From contig NZ_JABBGA010000016.1 in the NCBI RefSeq assembly GCF_012927165.1, positions 1 through 64,000 of the forward strand: a stretch of DNA of 64,000 nt. The letters are read 5' to 3'. The notes under the pieces are model-generated. The model did no database searches. It was not told the origin of the DNA and worked only from the letters and a program-made list of their open reading frames with translations. Positions 25,748 through 32,977 of this stretch are shown here, in pieces; the first letter of the stretch is position 1; every line of letters begins with the position of its first letter. Source of the stretch: Zoogloea dura (GTDB taxonomy: Bacteria; Pseudomonadota; Gammaproteobacteria; Burkholderiales; Rhodocyclaceae). Both the position numbers and the translations under genes were made by a program.

Positions 25748-27844
25748 ATGCAAAAAGAACCCATTTTTCTCCCCGAAGCGCTGCTCGACTGCATCCGCGC
25801 GGTGCTGCCGGCCCAGCGGCAGGGTCAGCGCGATCTGCCGCGGTTGGCCCGGCGCCTGCATGACCTGATCGCGGCCGACCAGCTGCCTGACCGGCTGGAT
25901 GCCTGGCGGGCGCTCAATACATGGCTGGCCGGCGGCGCGCTGTGGAACGATGTCTATATTGATTCCGCTGATGTACATGGCTCTGCCACCCAGCGCTTTG
26001 CGGTGCTGATGGATGTGCTGGCGGCCCATCCCGATCTGGCGGCGGCCGTGCGTGCGGCCTTGCGCCGGATGCTCGATGAGACCGAAGGGGGCAATCTCTT
26101 CGGTGAGGTAGGCATCCCCAGTGACCGGGGCTTTCTTTCCGAGTTCGGGGACAGGTTCACCGCGAAGCTGATTCCCTCGCCCCGCGATGACCACGATCTG
26201 GGCCGGCTGATGGGCCGCAGCTACGAGCGCCGGCGTGACCTGACCCTGATCCGCGGGCTGCAGCCTTCCACCCTGCAGCGGGCGGTGGACCTGCTGTTCC
26301 CGGCGGACGAGCCGGAGATGACGGCGGCGCTCGGGCGCGCCATGGCCGACGGTTTCCGGCTGCTGCTGGCGCGCCTGCAGGGGCAGGGGCTGTCGCTCAA
26401 GCTGAGGGCACGCAGCCAGTCCGGTCCGGTGGCCCGCTCGCCTTTCCGACGGCTTGCTGCCAGCGGCGAGAACCTGTTGTGCGCCTGGGAGCAGGGCCGC
26501 CTGTCCGGACCGCTGCTGGACACCTGGAAAACCGATGTGGAGTCGTGCCGCGAGGAGATGCACCTGATCTCGACCCGCCTGGAGTCCGAGGGCATCAGTG
26601 TGGATATCGTCTATGGGCTGGATGTGCTCGATCGCTGCCTGGGTCGCATGGAGGCCATCGTCGCCGTGATGGCGGCCGGGCGCGAGTCGCCGGGGCCGGT
26701 GCTGGCTCTGCTGCAGCAACTGGCTTATGCAGCCCACGATAGCACCAGCCTGCGCCACCTGGTGCGCAGCAACCTGCAGCGCCTGCAGCGGCGCATCGTC
26801 GACCGGGCCGGCAAGACGGGTGAGCACTACATCGCGGAGACGCCGGCCGACTATCGCCACATCTGGGTGGCTGCGGCTGGCGGTGGCCTGCTCACGGTGG
26901 GTACGGCGGCCATGAAGATGGCGATTGCCGGGGCCGGGCTGGCGCTGTTCCTCGAAGGCCTGGGCTCGGGCCTCAACTACGCGGTGAGCTTCCTGATCCT
27001 GCAGGCCCTCGGGCTGATCCTCGCCACCAAGCAGCCGGCCATGACGGCGGCGGCCTTCGCGGCGATCATCCGTGACCGCAAGGGGAACGAGCGCCTCGAC
27101 GTGATCGTCGATTCGGCCGCGGCGATCTGCCACTCGCAACTGGCGGCGACCATCGCCAACGTGGTGGTGGTGGCCACCGGTGCCTACGCCTTCGATGCGG
27201 TGTGGCAGTGGATCACCGGCCATTCCTATCTCAGCACGGCGGAGGCGACCTATGTCTTCCATGCCCTCAGCCCGGTGGACAGCGGCACCGTCTTCTATGC
27301 GGCGCTGACCGGCTGCATCCTGTACCTGGCGGCTCTGGTCGGCGGCTGGGTCGATAACTGGGCGGTCTATCACCGCCTGCCCCAGGCCATCGCCGAGCAT
27401 CGCCTCGGCCTGCGTTTCGGGCAGCTGCGCATGATCCGGCTGGCCGGCATCGTGTCCCGCAACATGTCGGGCTGGGCCACCAACATCTCGCTGGGCCTGA
27501 TGCTCGGCATGACGCCGGTGCTGGGCAAGTTCTTTGGCCTGCCCCTGGACGTGCGCCATGTGACCCTCAATTCGGGGATCCTCAGCCTCGCCACCTCGTC
27601 CCTCGAGGTGGAGTGGATCGGCACCGGCCTGCTGACCCTGGCGGTGCTTGGCGTGGCGGTGATGTTCGTGCTCAACCTGGGGGTCAGCTTCGTTCTGTCG
27701 CTGCTCACTGCGGTGCGTGCCTATGATCTGTCGGGCGACGACCTGAAGGAGCTGCGCCGGCGCCTGTGGCAGCGTCTGCGCACGCGCCCGCGGGATTTCC
27801 TGATGCCGCCGCGCCGCCTGGCGCCGGCACCCGGGGCCCGCTGA
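25748..27844 (+). CDS. COG4389 membrane protein ('site-specific recombinase' Gcr family)
   Basis: A 698-residue protein. Its first half is a soluble, helix-rich region with many Arg/Leu heptads. The second half contains at least five hydrophobic segments (from about residue 375 on, e.g. the region around KMAIAGAGLALFLEGLGSG). It belongs to the COG4389 family, labelled 'site-specific recombinase' after a gonococcal protein. Nothing here resembles a serine or tyrosine recombinase active site, and the membrane segments argue against that role. I therefore regard the function as unknown. The ATG at 25748 (MQKEPIFLPE) is favoured over a TTG 21 bases upstream. It is divergent from truC. Confidence 0.75.
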   Translation: MQKEPIFLPEALLDCIRAVLPAQRQGQRDLPRLARRLHDLIAADQLPDRLDAWRALNTWLAGGALWNDVYIDSADVHGSATQRFAVLMDVLAAHPDLAAAVRAALRRMLDETEGGNLFGEVGIPSDRGFLSEFGDRFTAKLIPSPRDDHDLGRLMGRSYERRRDLTLIRGLQPSTLQRAVDLLFPADEPEMTAALGRAMADGFRLLLARLQGQGLSLKLRARSQSGPVARSPFRRLAASGENLLCAWEQGRLSGPLLDTWKTDVESCREEMHLISTRLESEGISVDIVYGLDVLDRCLGRMEAIVAVMAAGRESPGPVLALLQQLAYAAHDSTSLRHLVRSNLQRLQRRIVDRAGKTGEHYIAETPADYRHIWVAAAGGGLLTVGTAAMKMAIAGAGLALFLEGLGSGLNYAVSFLILQALGLILATKQPAMTAAAFAAIIRDRKGNERLDVIVDSAAAICHSQLAATIANVVVVATGAYAFDAVWQWITGHSYLSTAEATYVFHALSPVDSGTVFYAALTGCILYLAALVGGWVDNWAVYHRLPQAIAEHRLGLRFGQLRMIRLAGIVSRNMSGWATNISLGLMLGMTPVLGKFFGLPLDVRHVTLNSGILSLATSSLEVEWIGTGLLTLAVLGVAVMFVLNLGVSFVLSLLTAVRAYDLSGDDLKELRRRLWQRLRTRPRDFLMPPRRLAPAPGAR

Positions 27845-28043
27845 GCGCCCTGCCTTGCAGGGCTGAATAGGGCTTGAGGGGGGCTTGAAGGGGCCTCAAG
27901 CTTGGCGGCGCTTCGCCGTTAAGCCTCGCAGCCATCAAGGCCTGCGCCGCTTCGCGGGGTGGGCCCATGATGCCTGCAAACGCCAGCCGTCAATGCTTGC
28001 CGTCAATGATTCCCACTGCGGCCCATGCCGCCCGAGAGTCCCC

Positions 28044-28667
28044 ATGAACGCGCCTCAACCCAATCTGCACGTCAAGGCCCGCGGTTCCAGCGAACTGGCC
28101 CGCATCGTTCGCGTGAACGAGGAGATCAAGGCCATCGTGGCCACGGCCTTCCGCATCAACCTGATGGCCCTCAACGCCATCTTCCTGGCCAAGCGGGCAG
28201 GCAATGCGGCCCTCGGCTTCGGTGTACTGTCCAATGAGCTGCGCCGTTTTGCCCAGGATCTGACCCGCAACATGTCATCCCTGCGGGACATGACCTCCGG
28301 CTCCGTGGGCAGCGTCACCGGCGTGGTCCAGTACCAGCGCAATTCATCGATCCTGGCCGAGGCCATCCGGCTCAGCGGCGATGGGGTGCCCGGTGCACGG
28401 GAGGCCCGCCGCCGTGGCGCGGCGCGCCTGGCGGCCCAGCAGGCCAAGTTGCGCGCGCTCGACATCCGCCTGCGCTCCGCCGTGGAGGAGACCCAGCAGC
28501 TCGTCGAGCTGGGCGGGGTGCTGGCGCGGTCGGCCAAGATCGAGGCGGCCTACGGCGGTACGTTCAGCCCGGCGCTGATGCAGGTATCGACCGATTTTGC
28601 GGAAGTGATCGCCCAGATCAAGCGTTCACTGGAAATTCTCGGCAAGGAACGCCTCGTTAAGGACTAG
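28044..28667 (+). CDS. Soluble chemoreceptor-tip-like protein
   Basis: A 207-residue helical protein without membrane segments. Residues about 35-72 (INLMALNAIFLAKRAGNAAL and the following GFGVLSNELRRFA) imitate the hairpin tip of methyl-accepting chemotaxis proteins, where the usual sequence is [25 protein letters not shown]. The tip glutamates and some CheA/CheW contact residues are replaced. It has no HAMP, sensor or long methylation helices. The stop is 8 bases before the next gene, a di-iron sensor-like protein, so the two are probably an operon. A likely role is signalling or scaffolding for that sensor. The start at 28044 follows GAGAG; a longer upstream frame is not convincing. Confidence 0.7.
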   Translation: MNAPQPNLHVKARGSSELARIVRVNEEIKAIVATAFRINLMALNAIFLAKRAGNAALGFGVLSNELRRFAQDLTRNMSSLRDMTSGSVGSVTGVVQYQRNSSILAEAIRLSGDGVPGAREARRRGAARLAAQQAKLRALDIRLRSAVEETQQLVELGGVLARSAKIEAAYGGTFSPALMQVSTDFAEVIAQIKRSLEILGKERLVKD

Positions 28668-28675
28668 GACAGACC

Positions 28676-29416
28676 ATGAAGCAGGCCCACTGCATTTTTG
28701 AAGAAGACGATCACCGCTGGCTGGCGATTGCCCGCGACCCGAGCAAGCCCGGCCACATCATCGACACCAATGAGTACGTTGTGGTCAAGGGCAAGGAGGC
28801 GCTGCTCTGCGACCCGGGCGGCATCGAGATCTTCCCGTCGGTGTTCTCAGCCCTCTCGGCGGAGTGTGATCCGACCCGCCTGGCGGGGATCTTCTCGTCT
28901 CACCAGGATCCGGACATCATCTCCTCGCTGGCCCTGTGGCTGGAGTTCAAGCCGGAGTTGAAGTGCTACATCAGCTGGTTGTGGCAGTCCTTCCTGCCCC
29001 ACTTCGGTGGCGAGGAAAGCACCTTCGTGCCCATCCCCGATCCCGGCATGACGATCCTTCTGGGCGGCATCGAGTTGCAGGCCATTCCGGCCCATTACCT
29101 GCATTCATCGGGCAATTTCCACCTTTATGACCCGAAGGCGAAGATCCTCTTTTCGGGCGACGTGGGCGCGGCCCTGCTGCCGGCAGACCACAACGGGCTC
29201 TACGTGGAGGATTTCGGCCGCCACATCCGCCATGCCGAGGCTTTCCACAAGCGCTGGATGGGCTCGGACAAGGCCAAGCGCGACTGGTGCGAGCGGGTCT
29301 CCCGCCTGGAGATCGACATGATGGTGCCGCAGCACGGGGCGATCTACCGCGGCGCCGACGTGCAGCGTTTCATCAACTGGTTCTCGGCACTGGAAGTCGG
29401 CGTCCTGCGCAGCTAA
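28676..29416 (+). CDS. Flavodiiron-like di-iron protein (ODP type), no flavodoxin domain
   Basis: A 246-residue metallo-beta-lactamase-fold protein closest to the di-iron domain of flavodiiron proteins. The ligand set reads H76-x-D78-x-D80, H143, D162 and H220 (SSHQDPDI, YLHSSGNFH, LFSGDVG, PQHG), matching the H-x-E-x-D / H / D / H pattern with Glu replaced by Asp. Absence of the FMN-binding flavodoxin domain is a feature of ODP, an oxygen/iron-sensing protein known from Treponema chemotaxis. It follows the receptor-tip-like gene by 8 bp. I infer an O2- or redox-sensing role; a hydrolase role cannot be excluded. Confidence 0.75.
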   Translation: MKQAHCIFEEDDHRWLAIARDPSKPGHIIDTNEYVVVKGKEALLCDPGGIEIFPSVFSALSAECDPTRLAGIFSSHQDPDIISSLALWLEFKPELKCYISWLWQSFLPHFGGEESTFVPIPDPGMTILLGGIELQAIPAHYLHSSGNFHLYDPKAKILFSGDVGAALLPADHNGLYVEDFGRHIRHAEAFHKRWMGSDKAKRDWCERVSRLEIDMMVPQHGAIYRGADVQRFINWFSALEVGVLRS

Positions 29417-29421
29417 AGTCT

Positions 29422-29445
29422 CGGGTCCCGCCCTGGCGGGGCCCG
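29422..29445 (+). terminator. Hairpin behind the ODP gene
   Basis: A 10-bp stem (29422-29431 with 29436-29445, one G-U pair) with a 4-nt loop lies 6 bp after the stop codon. There is no T-tract, so its strength is uncertain. Confidence 0.5.
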
Positions 29446-29489
29446 GTGCCGCATCCTGCTGTCGCCGGGTTTGGCTGACTCGAGGCGAC

Positions 29490-29888
29490 ATGTACCTGGT
29501 TCTCAAGCATTTTCACGTCACCTGCGTCGCGCTCAGCGGTGCGGGTTTTCTTTTGCGCGGGATCTGGTCGCTCAGTGGTTCGCCGCTGCTGCGGGCCCGG
29601 TTGACCCGCGTGCTGCCCCATATCGTCGATTCATGCCTGCTGGCCAGCGCCATCGGCCTGGCCTGGATGGCCGGGCAGGCGCCCTTCGTGCACGGCTGGC
29701 TCACCGCCAAGGTGCTGGGCCTGCTGGCCTATATCGGGCTGGGCATGGTGGCGCTCAAGCCGACCCGCCCGCGGGGCGTGCGGATGCTGGCATTTGCCGC
29801 GGCGCTGGCGGCCTTTGCCTACATCGTGTCGGTGGCACTGACCAAGAACCCGCTGGGCTGGCTGGCAGCCCTGGGCGTGGCGGGCTGA
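29490..29888 (+). CDS. SirB2-family membrane protein
   Basis: A 132-residue protein with four predicted membrane helices, starting MYLVLKHFHVTCVALSGAGF. The H-x-H near the N-terminus and PHIVDSCLLASAIGLAW are hallmarks of the SirB2 family (pfam04247). The family is widespread in proteobacteria but its biochemical role is not established; the histidines may bind a metal or cofactor. It ends 4 bases before the fnr stop on the opposite strand. Confidence 0.85.
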   Translation: MYLVLKHFHVTCVALSGAGFLLRGIWSLSGSPLLRARLTRVLPHIVDSCLLASAIGLAWMAGQAPFVHGWLTAKVLGLLAYIGLGMVALKPTRPRGVRMLAFAAALAAFAYIVSVALTKNPLGWLAALGVAG

Positions 29889-29892
29889 GTGT

Positions 29893-30630
29893 TCAGCTGC
29901 TGGCGTGGTGGTTGAGGATGCGCTTGAGGCCCGGCGTGTCGAGGATGCGGATGTGCTTCTGCTGCACCGCCACCAGGCCTTCGTCCTGGAAGCGAGAGAA
30001 GGCCCGGGACACGGTCTCGAGCTTGAGCCCCAGGTAGGAGCCGATCTCGTCGCGGGTCATGCGCAGGTGGAACTCGGACGGGGAGAAGCCCCGTGCCGTG
30101 AAGCGCTGCGACAGGTTGAGCAGGAAGGCTGCCAGGCGTTCCTCGGCGCGCATGGAGCCGAGCAGCATCATCACGCCGTGGTCGCGCACGATCTCGCGGC
30201 TCATGATCTTGTGGAACTGGTGCTGCAGGCTCTCGACCTGGCGGGACAGCTCCTCCAGGCGAACGAAGGGGATGACGCAGACTTCGCTGTCTTCGAGGGC
30301 GATGGCATTGCACGAGTGGTGCTCGCTGCTGATGCCGTCCAGGCCCAGCACTTCGCCGGTCATCTGGAAGCCGGTCACCTGGTCGCGGCCGTCCTCGAGG
30401 ATCACGTCGGTCTTGAAGGAGCCGGCGCGGATCGCGTAGATCGCCTCGAAAGGGTCGCCTGAACGATAGAGATGCTGCTGGCGCTTGATCTTGCGGCGGC
30501 TGCCGACCAGTTCGTCGAGCTGGTCCACCTCACGCGGATCGAGGCCGAAAGGAAGGCACAGTTCCCGCAGGTTGCACTGGGAACAGGCCGTCTTGATCTC
30601 CATCACCGTTGCCGGAACTGCCGATTTCAT
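29893..30630 (-). CDS. fnr: FNR-type oxygen-sensing regulator
   Basis: A 245-residue Crp/Fnr regulator. The [4Fe-4S] ligands are all present: C16, C19 and C25 in ACSQCNLREL followed by C, and C107 in HHSCNAIALED. A cyclic-nucleotide-like beta roll, a long dimer helix and a C-terminal helix-turn-helix (IGSYLGLKLETVSRAFSRFQ, with the E--SR recognition contacts of FNR) follow. It should activate anaerobic genes, such as the divergent hemN, when oxygen is absent. The ATG at 30630 is preferred to a TTG 12 bases upstream. It may autoregulate through the shared intergenic region. Confidence 0.93.
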   Translation of the reverse strand: MKSAVPATVMEIKTACSQCNLRELCLPFGLDPREVDQLDELVGSRRKIKRQQHLYRSGDPFEAIYAIRAGSFKTDVILEDGRDQVTGFQMTGEVLGLDGISSEHHSCNAIALEDSEVCVIPFVRLEELSRQVESLQHQFHKIMSREIVRDHGVMMLLGSMRAEERLAAFLLNLSQRFTARGFSPSEFHLRMTRDEIGSYLGLKLETVSRAFSRFQDEGLVAVQQKHIRILDTPGLKRILNHHASS

Positions 30631-30659
30631 CTGCACGCGCAATCACCTGAACAGGGGCT

Positions 30660-30690
30660 GTGGATCAACGTTTGGACGCCTTTGATCCAC
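30660..30690. repeat. 9-bp inverted repeat in the fnr-hemN gap
   Basis: GTGGATCAA at 30660-30668 and TTGATCCAC at 30682-30690 are perfect inverted copies with 13 bases between them. The right arm shares its TTGAT with the FNR box. The arms could be two half-sites for FNR-like dimers on the fnr side and the hemN side. Confidence 0.6.
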
Positions 30691-30695
30691 GTCAA
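30682..30695 (+). promoter_or_regulatory. FNR box
   Basis: TTGATCCACGTCAA matches the FNR consensus TTGAT-N4-ATCAA in nine of ten defined bases. It is 54 bp upstream of the hemN start codon and 52 bp from the fnr start, so it could activate hemN and influence fnr. Confidence 0.75.
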
Positions 30696-30749
30696 TACGA
30701 TTTTTGGACGATTCTGCGATTGTTCGACGCAACCCACAGAAGCGCACCC

Positions 30750-32144
30750 ATGAACACAATTCAAAAAGACCTGATTTTCGATCCGGAACTCATTCGCAAG
30801 TTCGATGTGAATGGACCCCGGTATACGTCCTATCCGACTGCGGACCGCTTCGTCGAGGCCTTCAACTCCGAAGCGTTGAGGGACTGGCTCGGCAAGAGGA
30901 CCATTGGCGGAATCGGCAAACCGCTCTCATTATACTTCCACATCCCCTTCTGCAATACGATCTGCTACTACTGCGCCTGCAACAAGATCATCACCAAGGA
31001 TCACGGGCGCTCGGCCAAGTACCTGAATTACCTTGAGAAGGAAGTGGATCTGCAGGTGGCCAGCCTGGAAGGTCCGCGGGAAGTGCTGCAGCTTCACCTG
31101 GGCGGTGGGACACCCACCTTCCTGTCCCACGATGAGCTGCGCCAGCTCATGGCGATCGTGCGCAAGCACTTCACCCTGGTGCCGGACGGCGAGTACTCGA
31201 TCGAGGTGGACCCCCGCAAGGTGGATGAGCCCACCGTGGCGCTGCTCGCCGAGCTCGGTTTCAACCGCATGAGCGTGGGCATCCAGGACTTCAACCCGGA
31301 TGTGCAGAAGGCAGTGAACCGGGTTCAGAGTGAGGAAGAGACCCGCCTGGTGATCGATGCCGCACGGGCGCATGGTTTCAAGTCGATCAGTGTGGACCTG
31401 ATCTATGGTTTGCCCAAGCAGAATGTGATCAGCTTCAACCGTACCCTCGAGCAGATCCTGAGCCTGTCACCGGACCGCCTGTCGATCTACAACTATGCGC
31501 ACCTGCCGAGCCTGTTCAAGCCGCAGCGGCGCATCATGGATGCCCAACTGCCCTCCGGAGAGACCAAGCTGCAGATCCTGCAGCTGGCGATCCGCCGCCT
31601 GACCGAGGCAGGGTATGTGTATATCGGCATGGACCACTTCGCCAAGCCGACCGACGAGCTCACCACGGCCCAGCGCCAGGGGCGGCTGCATCGCAACTTC
31701 CAGGGTTATTCCACCTACGCGGAATGCGACCTGATGGCTTTCGGCGTGTCGGCCATCGGCAAGGTCGGCCCCACCTACGCCCAGAACGTCAAGACCCTGG
31801 ACGAGTACTACGACATCCTCGACACCGGCCGCCTGCCGGTGCTGCGGGGCATCGAGCTGACCCCCGACGACCTGCTGCGGCGGGCCATCATCCAGGCCCT
31901 GATGTGCCATTTCGAGCTGTCCATCGAGTCCATCGAGATCGCCCACCTGATCGACTTCAAGAAGTACTTCGCGGCCGAGCTTGGCGATCTGCGCGAGATG
32001 GAGAAGGGCGGCCTGCTGCGCATCGACGACCAGTGGATCTCCGTGCTGCCCGCCGGGCGCATGCTGGTACGGGCGATCGCCATGGTGTTCGACCGCTATC
32101 TGCGCTCCGACCGGGAACGCACCCGCTACTCCAAGGTCATCTGA
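30750..32144 (+). CDS. hemN: Oxygen-independent coproporphyrinogen III oxidase
   Basis: A 464-residue radical SAM enzyme that converts coproporphyrinogen III to protoporphyrinogen IX without oxygen. The cluster motif is C68-x3-C72-x2-C75 (FCNTICYYCACNK). HLGGGTPTFL (SAM-binding), NRMSVGIQDFN, VDLIYGLPKQN and the C-terminal HemN domain (LMAFGVSAIGKVG) follow. The length and the N-terminal KFDVNGPRYTSYPTADRF agree with true HemN, not with the shorter HemW. It is divergent from fnr and preceded by an FNR box, which fits induction under anaerobiosis. The ATG at 30750 is the family start. Confidence 0.96.
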   Translation: MNTIQKDLIFDPELIRKFDVNGPRYTSYPTADRFVEAFNSEALRDWLGKRTIGGIGKPLSLYFHIPFCNTICYYCACNKIITKDHGRSAKYLNYLEKEVDLQVASLEGPREVLQLHLGGGTPTFLSHDELRQLMAIVRKHFTLVPDGEYSIEVDPRKVDEPTVALLAELGFNRMSVGIQDFNPDVQKAVNRVQSEEETRLVIDAARAHGFKSISVDLIYGLPKQNVISFNRTLEQILSLSPDRLSIYNYAHLPSLFKPQRRIMDAQLPSGETKLQILQLAIRRLTEAGYVYIGMDHFAKPTDELTTAQRQGRLHRNFQGYSTYAECDLMAFGVSAIGKVGPTYAQNVKTLDEYYDILDTGRLPVLRGIELTPDDLLRRAIIQALMCHFELSIESIEIAHLIDFKKYFAAELGDLREMEKGGLLRIDDQWISVLPAGRMLVRAIAMVFDRYLRSDRERTRYSKVI

Positions 32145-32256
32145 AGGTGCGCCGCCGGCCGGTCAGCCTCGCACCGGGCTAGAATGGCGGCCGAAACGGT
32201 ATTGTCCGCGCCCCGCGATTCCGTGGGGCGCTTTGCTTTTTGCAGGTCCTGACTCC

Positions 32257-32964
32257 ATGCCCGAAACCGGCTACCTCGCAGTCTTCCTCATCGGCCTCCT
32301 TGGCGGCACCCACTGCGTGGGCATGTGCGGGGGCATCGTCAGTGCCCTCACCGTGCAGATGCCCGGACAGAAGCGCCGCGAGTGGCCGCTGCACCTGGCC
32401 TACAACATCGGCCGCATCACCAGCTACACGGCGGCCGGGGCGGCAATGGGGGCGATCGGCACGGTGGGCATGCTGTTCAACGATCTCTTGCCGATCCAGA
32501 TGGGGCTTTACGTGGCCGCCAACCTCATGCTGGTGGCCCTGGGCCTGTACCTCACCGGGTTCACCCGCGCCCTGGCGCCGGTGGAGCGCATGGGGCAGCA
32601 CTTGTGGTCGCGAATCCAGCCCCTGACCCGGCGCTTCCTGCCCGCCCGCACGGTGGCGCAGGCCTTGCCTCTCGGCATGCTGTGGGGCTTCCTGCCCTGT
32701 GGCCTGGTGTACAGCGTGCTGGCCACCGCCCTGGTCACCGGTGCGGCCGAGCGGGGCGCCGGCCTGATGCTGGCCTTCGGCCTGGGCACCCTGCCCAACC
32801 TGATGCTGGCCGGCCTGCTCCTCAAGCGCCTGCGCGACGTGGTGCGGAACCAAGCGGTGCGCACCGGGTCTGGTCTGGTGGTGCTGGGTTTCGGTGTTTA
32901 TGGCCTGGTCACCACGCCGACCCTGGGCAGCAATCTCTGGAATGGCGTGGTGTGCCATTTCTGA
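32257..32964 (+). CDS. TauE/SafE (UreH-type) membrane protein
   Basis: A 235-residue protein with six or more membrane helices, of the 'sulfite exporter TauE/SafE / UreH domain' type. The signature LIGLLGGTHCVGMCGGIVSA is near the N-terminus and GMLWGFLPCGLVYSVLATAL near the middle; the conserved His and Cys residues suggest metal handling. In many proteobacteria this protein lies with a Cu-ATPase and the cytochrome cbb3 assembly genes; here copA starts 13 bp later, so a role in copper or metal supply to the respiratory oxidase is likely. Actual transport of sulfite is not supported. No ccoNOP genes are in the window. Confidence 0.82.
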   Translation: MPETGYLAVFLIGLLGGTHCVGMCGGIVSALTVQMPGQKRREWPLHLAYNIGRITSYTAAGAAMGAIGTVGMLFNDLLPIQMGLYVAANLMLVALGLYLTGFTRALAPVERMGQHLWSRIQPLTRRFLPARTVAQALPLGMLWGFLPCGLVYSVLATALVTGAAERGAGLMLAFGLGTLPNLMLAGLLLKRLRDVVRNQAVRTGSGLVVLGFGVYGLVTTPTLGSNLWNGVVCHF

Positions 32965-32977
32965 GGGTGATACGAGG

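Noticed and set aside
25343-27559. 738-residue minus-strand frame opposite the COG4389 gene
   Set aside because: Antisense shadow, rich in Gln, His, Arg and Gly; the plus-strand protein belongs to a real family.
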